A stretch of 43,376 nucleotides of DNA, taken from NCBI GenBank assembly GCA_020161835.1, contig JAIUNL010000026.1:1-43376 (forward strand). Direction: 5' to 3'. Origin of the DNA: Bacteroidota bacterium (GTDB lineage Bacteria > Bacteroidota > JABWAT01). Shown here piece after piece: positions 27,603 to 35,138 of the stretch. Position 1 is the stretch's first letter. The number at the start of each line of letters is the position of its first letter. The notes under the pieces are model-generated. The model ran no database searches, had not been told where the DNA came from, and saw only the letters and a program-made list of their open reading frames with translations. A program made the translations under genes and the position numbers.

Positions 27603-28527
27603 GAATGCCTTATTTTCCATTCGAGCATTTTATTTTTGTTTCCCATCCGCCGTCAGCCGCTTGCCCGCGATGAAGTCTTGGGGTCGACGGCGGAGAATAA
27701 ATTCGTAACCCCATAGGGGTGACCTATTTGTAGAATGGTGCACCAAAAAGATCAGACCGCCCGGCCACAAAATTTAAATCTTTGTCGAATTTATTTCCGG
27801 GCGGAACTTGAACCAATAGTGTTTGCTCTTTCCGCACGGAAGCAGAGCATAGAAATAGTGGAGATTTGTGGCCGTGCGGATTTTGTAATAATGATCCTTA
27901 CCCCGGGTTTAAAACCCGGGGCTACCCCAAGGCTTCGCCACGGGCAAGCAACATGTCACCCTGCTGGGGTGAGGACTTGCATTCCTGTCCTAATCAGGGC
28001 AAGAATGACAATATGCTTGCATGTTTGCTAGCTCCGGAGGAGCGAACTCTTGGTAGAAAATCCAATCCCAAAACCCTAACCGCCCGGCCACAAAACTAGA
28101 ATCCTGGCAGGATCTTTTTCCGGGCGGAACTTGAACCAATGGTGTTTGGCTATTTTCCGCACGGATTCAGAACATAGAAATAAAGGAGATTTGTGGCCGT
28201 GCGATGATTTTGTTGAATCGTTTACCCCGGGTTCACACCCGGGGCTATTCATATTTTGCCCCGTTGGGGCATGGTTATATCAAAAATATAATTGTGTTTA
28301 AACTAATAAACCCCACTTCGATTCCACCACCAAAATAAACCTGTATTTCTCTGCGTCCGCTGCGCCTCGGCGGTGAATCACTTGAATCCCGAAATGAATA
28401 AAGCTACATTCAGGAAACATGATAAAAAAGGTTTAGAGTTATTTAGCTTAAGTATTGCGCCTGACAGGATGTTTCCTGCAAACAATCCGGGAGAAATTCC
28501 GATAAACATAAACTATCAAACAAAGCC
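27603..28527. repeat. Cluster of CCGC-N-CGG hairpin pairs and CCCCGGG hairpins
   Basis: No gene is supported. Four family members have arms 27757-27764/27797-27804 and 28080-28087/28120-28127 (CCGCCCGG/CCGGGCGG), and 27832-27839/27872-27879 and 28157-28164/28196-28202 (CCGCACGG/CCGTGCGG). They come as two pairs, each followed by a CCCCGGG...CCCGGGG hairpin (27901-27921 and 28225-28244) and a short CCC-NNN-GGG hairpin (27959-27969, 28257-28271). From 28281 to 28527 I see only ordinary AT-rich leader sequence. Confidence 0.75.
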
Positions 28528-29121
28528 ATGACATCTGAACAGTTCAAAACATTTTGGAATTCGACTTATCCTGACACAATTCCTTTTCCTCCCTATTTCA
28601 AACAGGATTTCCAGGACAAATGGTTTAGAATTCATAGCTTACCTGAATCCAAACGGTACGCTGAAAATGATCTGGAATGGGACATTCTACTTTCCAGACA
28701 AAACAAAATTATTTCTGATCTCATAGGAAATTCAACAATATTATTTATCGTGACAGGTGAATTCGATTTTAACGGCACATTTAATTCACCAGATTTTTTA
28801 GATCATGAATTATTTACAGATTTTAAATTCACAAGTTTAGAACCTATTGACATGCACAAAATAAATCCAGATGAATATGACAAGGAAACGCTTTACAGAC
28901 CCTTCATTGCGAAACTAAATTGGATAAATAGTAAATATGACAGACTATTGCAATCAATTGCAAATGACGAAATACGTGCTTTCTTTATTTGTATAGATAA
29001 AAAATATTTGATTGCTCCCTATGACGGTGGTATGGACATTATTTTGGAAAACCCGGTTTTAAAAGACATTTTTAAAATCAAATATGAAGACTGGCTTTCA
29101 TCGAATCCGAAAGGATTATAA
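28528..29121 (+). CDS. DUF3885-like protein
   Basis: 197 residues, cytoplasmic. The IHSLPESKRYAENDLEWD segment (about 35-52), the RQN-x-x-I helix, a YDGGMDIILE strand and the C-terminal KYEDWLSSNPKGL fit the DUF3885 pattern as I know it. Family function is unknown; related proteins are often found near toxin or immunity-type genes. AT-rich relative to the backbone. There is a 103-base gap to the next gene and no visible terminator. Confidence 0.6.
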   Translation: MTSEQFKTFWNSTYPDTIPFPPYFKQDFQDKWFRIHSLPESKRYAENDLEWDILLSRQNKIISDLIGNSTILFIVTGEFDFNGTFNSPDFLDHELFTDFKFTSLEPIDMHKINPDEYDKETLYRPFIAKLNWINSKYDRLLQSIANDEIRAFFICIDKKYLIAPYDGGMDIILENPVLKDIFKIKYEDWLSSNPKGL

Positions 29122-29224
29122 ACGATGCAAATTAGTAGACAGACAATAGAAAGAAACCATAAAAAACAACCAAACTTTAACAATAGATCAACCTCAACAT
29201 AAAAAGTTAACTAAGGAAATCACC

Positions 29225-29680
29225 GTGCAAAAAAAATCACAATCAGATTGGCTTCTCTTTTTGGGAGTTCTTTTATTTTTATTTGGATTGCTCATAGGAT
29301 TGGTTATTCCAATGATGGCAAATCCAAGAATGGGCCTTACCGCTCATCTCGAAGGCGTCATGAATGGTATGTTTTTAGTTTTTTTAGGCCTTATTTGGCA
29401 TAGACTTGTAATAAATGACAACTGGTTATCTTACACATTTTGGCTGACACTTTATGGTTCTTTCTCAAATTTTGTGGCAGTTACCCTTGCGGCTATAACC
29501 GGAGCCGGAAAAATGATGCCAATTGCCGGTGGAAAAGAAGGGCCAACGATTGTTGAAGGACTAATTTCATTTTTATTGATTTCTCTCGCTCTTGCGATGA
29601 TTTTTGTTTGTGTAGTAGTATTGACAGGATTATATCAAAATATAAACCGGTCTGATGATAAGACAACAACCAACCAATAA
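29225..29680 (+). CDS. Hydroxylaminobenzene mutase (Hab-type) membrane protein
   Basis: The 151-residue, four-helix membrane protein has the conserved block GLVIPMMANPRMGLTAHLEG followed by VMNGMF and AAITGAGKMMPIAGGKEG, characteristic of (hydroxyamino)benzene mutases HabA/HabB. The enzyme rearranges hydroxylaminobenzene to aminophenols in nitroarene breakdown. In organisms without such a pathway its substrate is unknown. Start is GTG 29225, supported by AAGGAA at 29213-29218; the next in-frame ATG would cut off helix 1. No nitroreductase adjoins it. Confidence 0.8.
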   Translation: MQKKSQSDWLLFLGVLLFLFGLLIGLVIPMMANPRMGLTAHLEGVMNGMFLVFLGLIWHRLVINDNWLSYTFWLTLYGSFSNFVAVTLAAITGAGKMMPIAGGKEGPTIVEGLISFLLISLALAMIFVCVVVLTGLYQNINRSDDKTTTNQ

Positions 29681-29780
29681 TCATTTTTTGACCATTATTT
29701 GTGATGCAATATTTTGCAGTCAATTTATTTAAATAGCAAAGCAATTAGAACACTTTTAATCATCCAAAGAGGCATTTTAA

Positions 29781-30566
29781 ATGTCTGATTTTAAGATCAA
29801 TTATTTCCCGAAAACAAGGCTTGCAACTCTTGATATTTGTACTGTCGGACTCCAAAAACATCACATTTCTGCCATGATTGAATTCGATGTTACAGATTCC
29901 AGAGAAAAGATTAAACAGCTTAAAAGAAACGGAAATAAAATATCATTTACGGCCTGGCTAATTAAAGTAATAAGCAATACCATCAAGGAATATGAAACGG
30001 TTGCCGGCTATCTTCAGGGTAAGCGAAAAGTCATTACCTTTACCGATATAAATGTATCAATTGCTGTTGAAAAAGAGGTAAACGGACAAAAAGTACCTAT
30101 TCCACTGGTTATTGAAAAAGCCAATGAAAAAAGCATCGAATCAATAACCAAACAAATCAACGATGCAACAGCCCAACAATTGACTGAAAAAGATATTGTG
30201 CTTCAAAGCAAATCCAGCCGGATGGAACGAATATATTACGCTTTGCCGGGATTTATCAGACGTGGTTTTTGGAACTACCTTTTAAAGCATCCACAATTGG
30301 CTCATAGTAAAATGGGAAATGTCGCTATTACTTCCGTGGGTATGATTGGAAGGATAAATGGATGGTTTATCCCTATTTCCGTTCATCCGATTTGCTTTGG
30401 AATTGGTAAAATCACAAAAAAACCTGTCGTGATTGATGATAAAATTGAAATTAGAGAAATTCTGAATATGTCCGTTTTAATTGATCATGATGTTGTTGAT
30501 GGCGGACTCATGGCCAGATTTATCAGTAAACTATCTGACAACATCGAAAATGGAAAAGAATTATAA
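29781..30566 (+). CDS. Stand-alone 2-oxoacid dehydrogenase E2 catalytic domain
   Basis: The 261-residue protein is only the trimer-forming acyltransferase core of dihydrolipoamide acyltransferases (CAT-like fold). The catalytic motif D235-H-x3-D240-G near the C-terminus is intact. The lipoyl and E1/E3-binding domains are missing, so it cannot work as a normal PDH/OGDH/BCKDH E2. Free-standing proteins of this type exist and may acylate other thiols or alcohols. No E1 or E3 genes lie nearby. A GAGG ribosome site precedes the ATG. Confidence 0.85.
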   Translation: MSDFKINYFPKTRLATLDICTVGLQKHHISAMIEFDVTDSREKIKQLKRNGNKISFTAWLIKVISNTIKEYETVAGYLQGKRKVITFTDINVSIAVEKEVNGQKVPIPLVIEKANEKSIESITKQINDATAQQLTEKDIVLQSKSSRMERIYYALPGFIRRGFWNYLLKHPQLAHSKMGNVAITSVGMIGRINGWFIPISVHPICFGIGKITKKPVVIDDKIEIREILNMSVLIDHDVVDGGLMARFISKLSDNIENGKEL

Positions 30567-30619
30567 TTCATCAGTTTTATAAACTCCCAAACAATTGTTT
30601 ATCCCCAAAAAAAAGCACA

Positions 30620-31207
30620 ATGAAAGCATTTATTTTCATGTTTGTATTGATGGTATTCACAGGGTGTAATCTGGTGAAACTGGAATCAAATCCATCTATC
30701 GATGATCTGAAATCAGACCATATCCGTACCTTATATAAAAAACTCCCCAAAATTAAATTCTCCTTTGAGTATTCGGGGTCAAAATTTGACGAAATTGAAA
30801 ACAACTATTCAAACCAGAATTTGGATTCTTTGATTTTCGAAAATAATATTCAGGTTAAGATTGCAGGGGTATTTCAGGATTCAACAAAATTTTTCGGTTT
30901 TATTTATTTTTATCCGGCCGATGAAATGTTACCTATTCTGGTTACCTATGATAAAACCGGAAAAATGATCGAACGAAATCTAATTGCTCATGAATGTGGC
31001 GTTGATTGTGGTTACACTTGTGATTGGATGGTAACCATTACTGAGGATTACAAAATTGTTTACAAATTAAATGAAACCATCATACCTTGCAATCAGGGAG
31101 AACCAACAAACAGTTCCAAAATTTATCGGGAAACAACTGAGATCAGTCAACTTGATCAAAATGGAAACTTGAAAATTCTCGATAAAATAATTTCCACAAA
31201 AAAATGA
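30620..31207 (+). CDS. Lipoprotein, unknown
   Basis: The 195-residue protein has a lipoprotein signal peptide (MVFTGC, cysteine at 16). The mature part contains a cysteine-rich stretch (HECGVDCGYTCDW, about 128-140) and another Cys near 157, which suggests disulfides or metal binding. I do not recognise a family. It probably sits in the outer or inner membrane facing the periplasm. It follows the E2-like gene by 53 bases and could be in the same transcript. Confidence 0.7.
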   Translation: MKAFIFMFVLMVFTGCNLVKLESNPSIDDLKSDHIRTLYKKLPKIKFSFEYSGSKFDEIENNYSNQNLDSLIFENNIQVKIAGVFQDSTKFFGFIYFYPADEMLPILVTYDKTGKMIERNLIAHECGVDCGYTCDWMVTITEDYKIVYKLNETIIPCNQGEPTNSSKIYRETTEISQLDQNGNLKILDKIISTKK

Positions 31208-31316
31208 GGGGTTACAGTACAGGGTTTTTTCAAACAAAACGGGATCAGCATTGAGTTTAAAAACAAATTGCTCCGTTGGTTAAATTAGGATGAAAGGCTT
31301 AGATATCCGTCCAAGG

Positions 31317-31393
31317 CCGGATTTCAAACAATCCTGCAAGCAGGATCACTCATGCTTCGATACAATTTTTTCTTTGAAAAAATCACTCAGCAT
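31317..31393. repeat. Two TTCGATAC-type covarying hairpins
   Basis: Arms ATCCTGC (31331-31337) and GCAGGAT (31340-31346) are followed by CACTCATGCTTCGATACA, then arms ATTTTTTC (31365-31372) and GAAAAAAT (31376-31383) and CACTCAGCATGACA. The same frame with arms GATTTTGC/GCAAAATC is at 12386-12407. The remaining part of this gap (31208-31504) shows no gene. Confidence 0.7.
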
Positions 31394-31504
31394 GACAAAT
31401 TTAGGTTCTGTTGATTTCAATTCATTCGCCGGAGTATTAGGTTCACTAATTAATCTCATAAAGTAGTATAAAACTAAATTTTTCCACTCTAACCAAATCC
31501 ACCA

Positions 31505-31897
31505 ATGACACCAGAAATAAAAGCCTATAACGACAAACAAACGCCGGCTGAAAAAGACATCTGCGACCTGCTCGCTGAAACAATTAACGGCGAATTGACA
31601 GAAGCAGAAAACAAACTCTGGCATGGTCACCCGGTTTGGTTTCTGGATGGCAACCCGACCGTCGGGTACAGCAAACAGAAAAAAGGAATCCGCCTCATGT
31701 TCTGGAGCGGAGCTGACTTTAACGAGGTAAAGCTGAACGTCACAGGCGGGAAATTTAAAGATGCTTCGGTTTTCTTCAACTCTGTCTCAGAAATTGAAAC
31801 TCAGGACGTCATCCTGTGGCTGAAAAAATCCCGGGACATTCAGTGGGATTATAAAAATATCGTCAAAAGAAAAGGTCTTCTGGAAAGATTGAAATAG
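31505..31897 (+). CDS. DUF1801 domain protein
   Basis: 130 residues of the DUF1801/YdhG-like fold. It has an N-terminal amphipathic helix, then ENKLWHGHPVWFLDGNPTVGYSKQKKGIRLMFW, the usual core that contains a strand pair and an aromatic pocket. Function is unknown; the family has been tied loosely to small-molecule or iron binding. A DUF2200 gene starts 8 bases after its stop and a Crp-type regulator follows, so the three make a probable operon. Confidence 0.85.
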   Translation: MTPEIKAYNDKQTPAEKDICDLLAETINGELTEAENKLWHGHPVWFLDGNPTVGYSKQKKGIRLMFWSGADFNEVKLNVTGGKFKDASVFFNSVSEIETQDVILWLKKSRDIQWDYKNIVKRKGLLERLK

Positions 31898-31905
31898 GAC
31901 TACCC

Positions 31906-32268
31906 ATGAACACAACACCTGAACACGATGAACGGATCGCCAAACTGACCTTTGCTTCTGTCTACCCCATGTATGTCGCCAAAGTGGAGAAGAAAGGCCG
32001 GACAAAAGAAGAACTCCTCCATGTCATCAACTGGCTAACAGGGTTTTCCGGTGAAAAAGTGCAGGAGCTGATTGATCAGAAAGTGACGTTTGATGCTTTC
32101 TTTCAGTCCGCAAAACTGAATCCCAACGCCCGCCTGATTACCGGACTCATCTGCGGTTACCGGGTTGAGGAAATCGAAAATCCGCTCACCCAAAAAGTGC
32201 GGTATCTCGATAAACTGGTTGATGAACTGGCAAAAGGCAAAGCCCTCGAAAAGATTTTAAGAAAGTAA
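31906..32268 (+). CDS. DUF2200 domain protein
   Basis: 120 residues that fit the entire family: HDERIAKLTFASVYPMYVAKVEKKGRTKEEL, then INWLTG and NPNARLITGLICGYRVEEIENPL-x-QKVRYLDKLVDEL. It is small and cytoplasmic with no known activity. Tightly packed between the DUF1801 gene (8 bases) and the Crp-family regulator (16 bases), so it is cotranscribed with both. Confidence 0.9.
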   Translation: MNTTPEHDERIAKLTFASVYPMYVAKVEKKGRTKEELLHVINWLTGFSGEKVQELIDQKVTFDAFFQSAKLNPNARLITGLICGYRVEEIENPLTQKVRYLDKLVDELAKGKALEKILRK

Positions 32269-32284
32269 CCGTCTGGCAGCATCC

Positions 32285-32866
32285 ATGGACACCTTCCAAA
32301 AACTCAAAAAACAAATTGAACCGATCGTTTCGCTGACGGATGAAGAACTGGCAATCTTCACCGGTGCGCTGGTTCCTAAAAAGATCAGTAAAAACGAATT
32401 TTTCCTCAGGGAAGGACAGATCTGCGATTTTGTCGGGTTTGTCAATTCGGGTGTGATCATCTACTTCAAATCAAAAGAGAACGGCGATGAAATCACCACC
32501 GATTTTGCCTTTGAAGGCGAATGGATCAGCAATACGCAAAGCCGGTTAACAAAATCCCCATCCACCTTCAGCATCAAAGCCAGTGAAGACTCTGAAATCC
32601 TTCTGATCAGCCAGAATGATCTGGATACGCTCTATTTGCAGATTCCGAAAATTGAACGGCTGGGCCGGATTTTAATGGAAGTGGCCTATTTAAAAATTGC
32701 CGCTCAGAGTATGGAACTTCAGGTGCTTTCCGCCCGGGAACGGTATGAAAACATGCTCAAAAAATACCCGAAGGTCTTTCAGAAAGTACAGCTTTACCAC
32801 ATCGCCAATTACCTGGGCATCGCCCCAAAATCGCTCAGCCGGATCCGCAAAGAAATGATGGGCTGA
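32285..32866 (+). CDS. Crp/Fnr-family transcription regulator
   Basis: 193 residues. The cyclic-nucleotide-binding-type jelly roll occupies about 15-115 (FLREGQICDFVGFVNSGVIIYF), the dimer helix about 118-150 (ARERYENMLKKYP) and a C-terminal winged helix-turn-helix about 158-190 (QLYHIANYLGIAPKSLSRIRKEM). The sensor lacks the cysteines of Fnr. The sugar-phosphate-binding motif of true CRP (R-x-A-x-x-A/E) is not clear, so the ligand is open. It may control the barrel gene beginning 80 bases downstream. Confidence 0.9.
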   Translation: MDTFQKLKKQIEPIVSLTDEELAIFTGALVPKKISKNEFFLREGQICDFVGFVNSGVIIYFKSKENGDEITTDFAFEGEWISNTQSRLTKSPSTFSIKASEDSEILLISQNDLDTLYLQIPKIERLGRILMEVAYLKIAAQSMELQVLSARERYENMLKKYPKVFQKVQLYHIANYLGIAPKSLSRIRKEMMG

Positions 32867-32946
32867 CTTTATTTGGTAACAAATGCGGAGCAAATGTCCG
32901 TTTTTTTCTCCCGACCTTTGTACGATCATTTTTGAAAGGTTAGGTT

Positions 32947-33549
32947 ATGAAAAAACAACTTGTCAGTTTTGCAGCGTTTATCCTTTGGTCGGTCACTGCT
33001 TTTGCCCAGGCCGATTCAACTGAAGGAACGTTCTGGAATCCCATTCCCGCCATGCACGAAGCCAAACAGGCCGTCGAGGTTGAATCTCTTTTTCCGATGT
33101 TTTTCTATGGCGGATTTCATGCCGGCGTGGGTTACCGGTACGACCAATTCCGGGTGAGAATCAGTGTGATCAATAGCGGAACCTATGATGGAGAACCCGC
33201 CGGTACAAAGAACTCCTCACCTGCTTTCAAACGGTATTACAAAACGTCGCCGGGCTTCTTCCTGGGCTACTCCGTCTGGCGAACCCTCGAAATTTACGGC
33301 TATCTCGAATTGCACACCTTCGAAATCACCCAGAAAAGCACCGGACTCACCCGTGATATTCACAGCACGGATGTCGGCGGCGGAATCAGTTACCAGTTCT
33401 TTTTCGGACGTCATCTGTACCTTCAGCCGGGGTTTCATATTTACCTCCGGGGTGATCACAGTGCCGGTTTCAACGGCGAAACCTACAAAATCCCCAACGT
33501 TGATCTTGCCCCGGTTATCCGCATCGGTTACCGACTTTGGAGCATATAG
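32947..33549 (+). CDS. Outer-membrane beta-barrel-like protein, unknown
   Basis: The 200-residue protein has a signal peptide (MKKQLVSFAAFILWSVTAFAQ). The mature part is rich in alternating aromatic strands (FYGGFHAGVGYRY, FFLGYSVW, YLQPGFHIYLRG, APVIRIGYRL), typical of a small eight-stranded barrel. No family name is recognised. The 80-base leader contains GTAACAAATGCGG (32877-32889) and CATTTTTG (32929-32936), which resembles the Bacteroidota -7 element TAnnTTTG. Position suggests control by the Crp-type protein. Confidence 0.65.
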   Translation: MKKQLVSFAAFILWSVTAFAQADSTEGTFWNPIPAMHEAKQAVEVESLFPMFFYGGFHAGVGYRYDQFRVRISVINSGTYDGEPAGTKNSSPAFKRYYKTSPGFFLGYSVWRTLEIYGYLELHTFEITQKSTGLTRDIHSTDVGGGISYQFFFGRHLYLQPGFHIYLRGDHSAGFNGETYKIPNVDLAPVIRIGYRLWSI

Positions 33550-33575
33550 GAATAGGCGAAAGGCATGAGGGAAAG

Positions 33576-33606
33576 CTGTTAGCTATTAGCTGTTGGCTGT
33601 TAGGTA
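33576..33606. repeat. Degenerate heptad tandem repeat
   Basis: About four copies of a GCTRTTR-like heptad (GCTGTTA, GCTATTA, GCTGTTG, GCTGTTA) follow the stop of the barrel gene. Similar heptads (CATTAAC type) occur at 12553-12570, 18770-18800 and 19010-19040; TTAGAAG-type ones lie near 11857-11882. Confidence 0.65.
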
Positions 33607-33740
33607 AATGCCAAATTAAATGCTGGAAATTTATAGATTCCCCTCCTTTCTAAGGAGAGCCTGTCCCGAACGCTTTCGGGAGGTGCCGAAGGCGGGGTGG
33701 TTTGGTAATTCTGCAATTACCTTCTTTCATCCCACCGTTT

Positions 33741-33992
33741 CCCCAACTTCCTTTGTCTTCGACGACCGACTTTTGATGGCACAAAAGGGGGCAACCCTTC
33801 GACTTGGTTACTGAGCCTAGTCGAAGTGCCGCTCAGGGACCGATTCCGCCGCTTTCCATCTTTTAGCTTATGACTGCGTTTCATATCGGAACCCGGCGAA
33901 CTCATCAGGCTTCGCCTGACTCAAACACGCCGGCTTCTGATCGATATTGCACTTGCCATTGGCGCCGATGGAAAGAATGGCGGTAAAAGGCG
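33741..33992 (+). repeat. Composite structured repeat, copy 2
   Basis: Head: GTC-TTC-GAC (33755-33763), then arms CTTTTG (33770-33775) and CAAAAG (33782-33787) around ATGGCA; the outer arm is mismatched (GAC against GGG), unlike copy 1. Tail: 33832-33990, nearly identical to 27443-27600, with ATATCGG now pairing with TCGATAT through a G-T wobble. Confidence 0.8.
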
Positions 33993-34133
33993 AGATGGCT
34001 TTTTTTTTCACGTCATATTGTAATGTCATTCCCGCGTCAAAGATCCCGCAACCGACGGAGAGGCGGGCAAACTAAGTTCTGCGAAGCTCATCCAACCCTC
34101 CGTCCCATCTGCCGGCATTTCCACGCGCTGTCA

Positions 34134-34152
34134 CCCCGGGCTTGACCCGGGG
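34134..34152. repeat. CTTGA hairpin, CCCCGGG type
   Basis: CCCCGGG-CTTGA-CCCGGGG in the usual GTCAC...GTCCATCCC frame. It is a fifth stem variant of the family that starts at 4294. Confidence 0.75.
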
Positions 34153-34198
34153 TCCATCCCACTGGCATTTTGTATTTTCCCTGAAATTCCTTCATCAT

Positions 34199-34493
34199 CC
34201 TATGTTTTTTATAGACCATTCAATGAATTTCATTCATCGTTCTATAAATTTTATAGAACGTTCTATGTTTTTTATTCAACAGCTTATCAAATTGATAAGA
34301 CATTCTATGTTGCTTCATTCATCGTCTTATCAAAATGATAGGACGTTCTATGAATTTCATTCATCACCTTATCAAATTGATACGATGCTCTATGTTTTTC
34401 ATTCACCATCTTATCAAATTGATAGGCCGGTCTATGAATTTTATACATTGCCTTATCAAATTGATAGGACGTTCTATAAATTTTAGTGAATGG
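34199..34493 (+). repeat. Array of seven ~42-bp tandem repeats with central palindromes
   Basis: Units start at 34199, 34240, 34283, 34326, 34368, 34410 and 34452, spaced 41, 43, 43, 42, 42 and 42 bases. A unit is a palindrome (TTATCAA-A-TTGATAA in most; TTCTATAAA-T-TTTATAGAA in the second), then a second half-palindrome around GACGTTCTATG, then a TTTCATTCATC spacer. ATAGAAC-GTTCTAT at 34253-34266 is a perfect 14-base palindrome. The units drift by point changes rather than being identical. Unlike a CRISPR there are no unique spacers. Because most units are 42 bases long, two reading frames stay open through it, but their translations are low-complexity and not convincing genes. The array lies about 640 bp upstream of the nuclease-HerA operon. 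Confidence 0.85.
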
Positions 34494-34613
34494 CCACTGT
34501 TAAACTATCATTCGTCACTGATTTTCATTCACCGATGACTGATTTTTTATCAACAGCCACTGATCTGGTTTATTGGTATTCCTTTTTTTGTTGTCATCCG
34601 TGTATTGTTTGTT

Positions 34614-34723
34614 GTCACCCCCGCGGAGGCGGGGGTCCATCCCCCCGGTATTTCCCCCAGTCATTCCCCCTGGTCACCGAGTTGGACGGTGAAACCGTCC
34701 GTATCTTGAAAATCCGGCCATTG
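34614..34723. repeat. CCCCCGC hairpin and diverged TCGAGTAGG hairpin
   Basis: CCCCCGC (34618-34624) pairs with GCGGGGG (34629-34635), then GTCACCGAGTT and GGACGGT-GAA-ACCGTCC (34684-34700). These are extra stem variants of the two hairpin families at 4294 and 23473. Confidence 0.7.
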
Positions 34724-35138
34724 ACGGAGAGGTGCCCCATCTTCCATCACCGCTTCCACAACGAAAGACCAACGAAACAACAGCGAAGGAACCTTACAGA
34801 ATGGCCAGTCTCAGCCAAAACGAAAGTGAAAGCAGATTGTAACCTAACCTTCCACGCCCAATTGCACTAAAATAATTCCTATAAACATAAAATATACATG
34901 AAAACATGTATTGGAATTGAGAAATTAAAGGTTAATCTTACAGGATTAAGGAAGGTTGATTCCTTAATCGATTAGGTTTAAATTTAGGATAAAAGTAAAC
35001 TGCGATCCAGAACCTGACTGATAAGAACACCTTTTAATTGAATGGATAACCATCTTCGACCGAAACTAGTTGAATAAGTTCAATTCAGATTTACAAATAA
35101 ATGAGTTATAGGCAACCATAAAAACACTGAAATAAACA
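34724..35138 (+). promoter_or_regulatory. Leader region of the nuclease-HerA-RmuC operon
   Basis: Up to about 34860 it is repeat-like backbone sequence; afterwards composition shifts to AT-rich. Two inverted repeats stand out: ATACATG/CATGTAT around AAAA (34894-34911) and a 9-bp GATTAAGGA/TCCTTAATC stem (34944-34952/34961-34969) with loop AGGTTGAT. Either could be an operator or RNA hairpin. I cannot pick out a promoter with confidence. Confidence 0.4.

Noticed and set aside
27735..28031. 98-residue open frame
   Set aside because: Consists of hairpin repeats; composition and translation (proline/arginine/cysteine-rich) are typical of noncoding sequence.
34142..34486. Protein-coding gene over the tandem array
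   Set aside because: Open only because most units are 42 bases long; two different frames are open, the translation is low-complexity and no start signal is seen.
34199..34493. CRISPR array
   Set aside because: Whole 42-bp units repeat with point changes; there are no unique spacers, and no cas genes are in the window.
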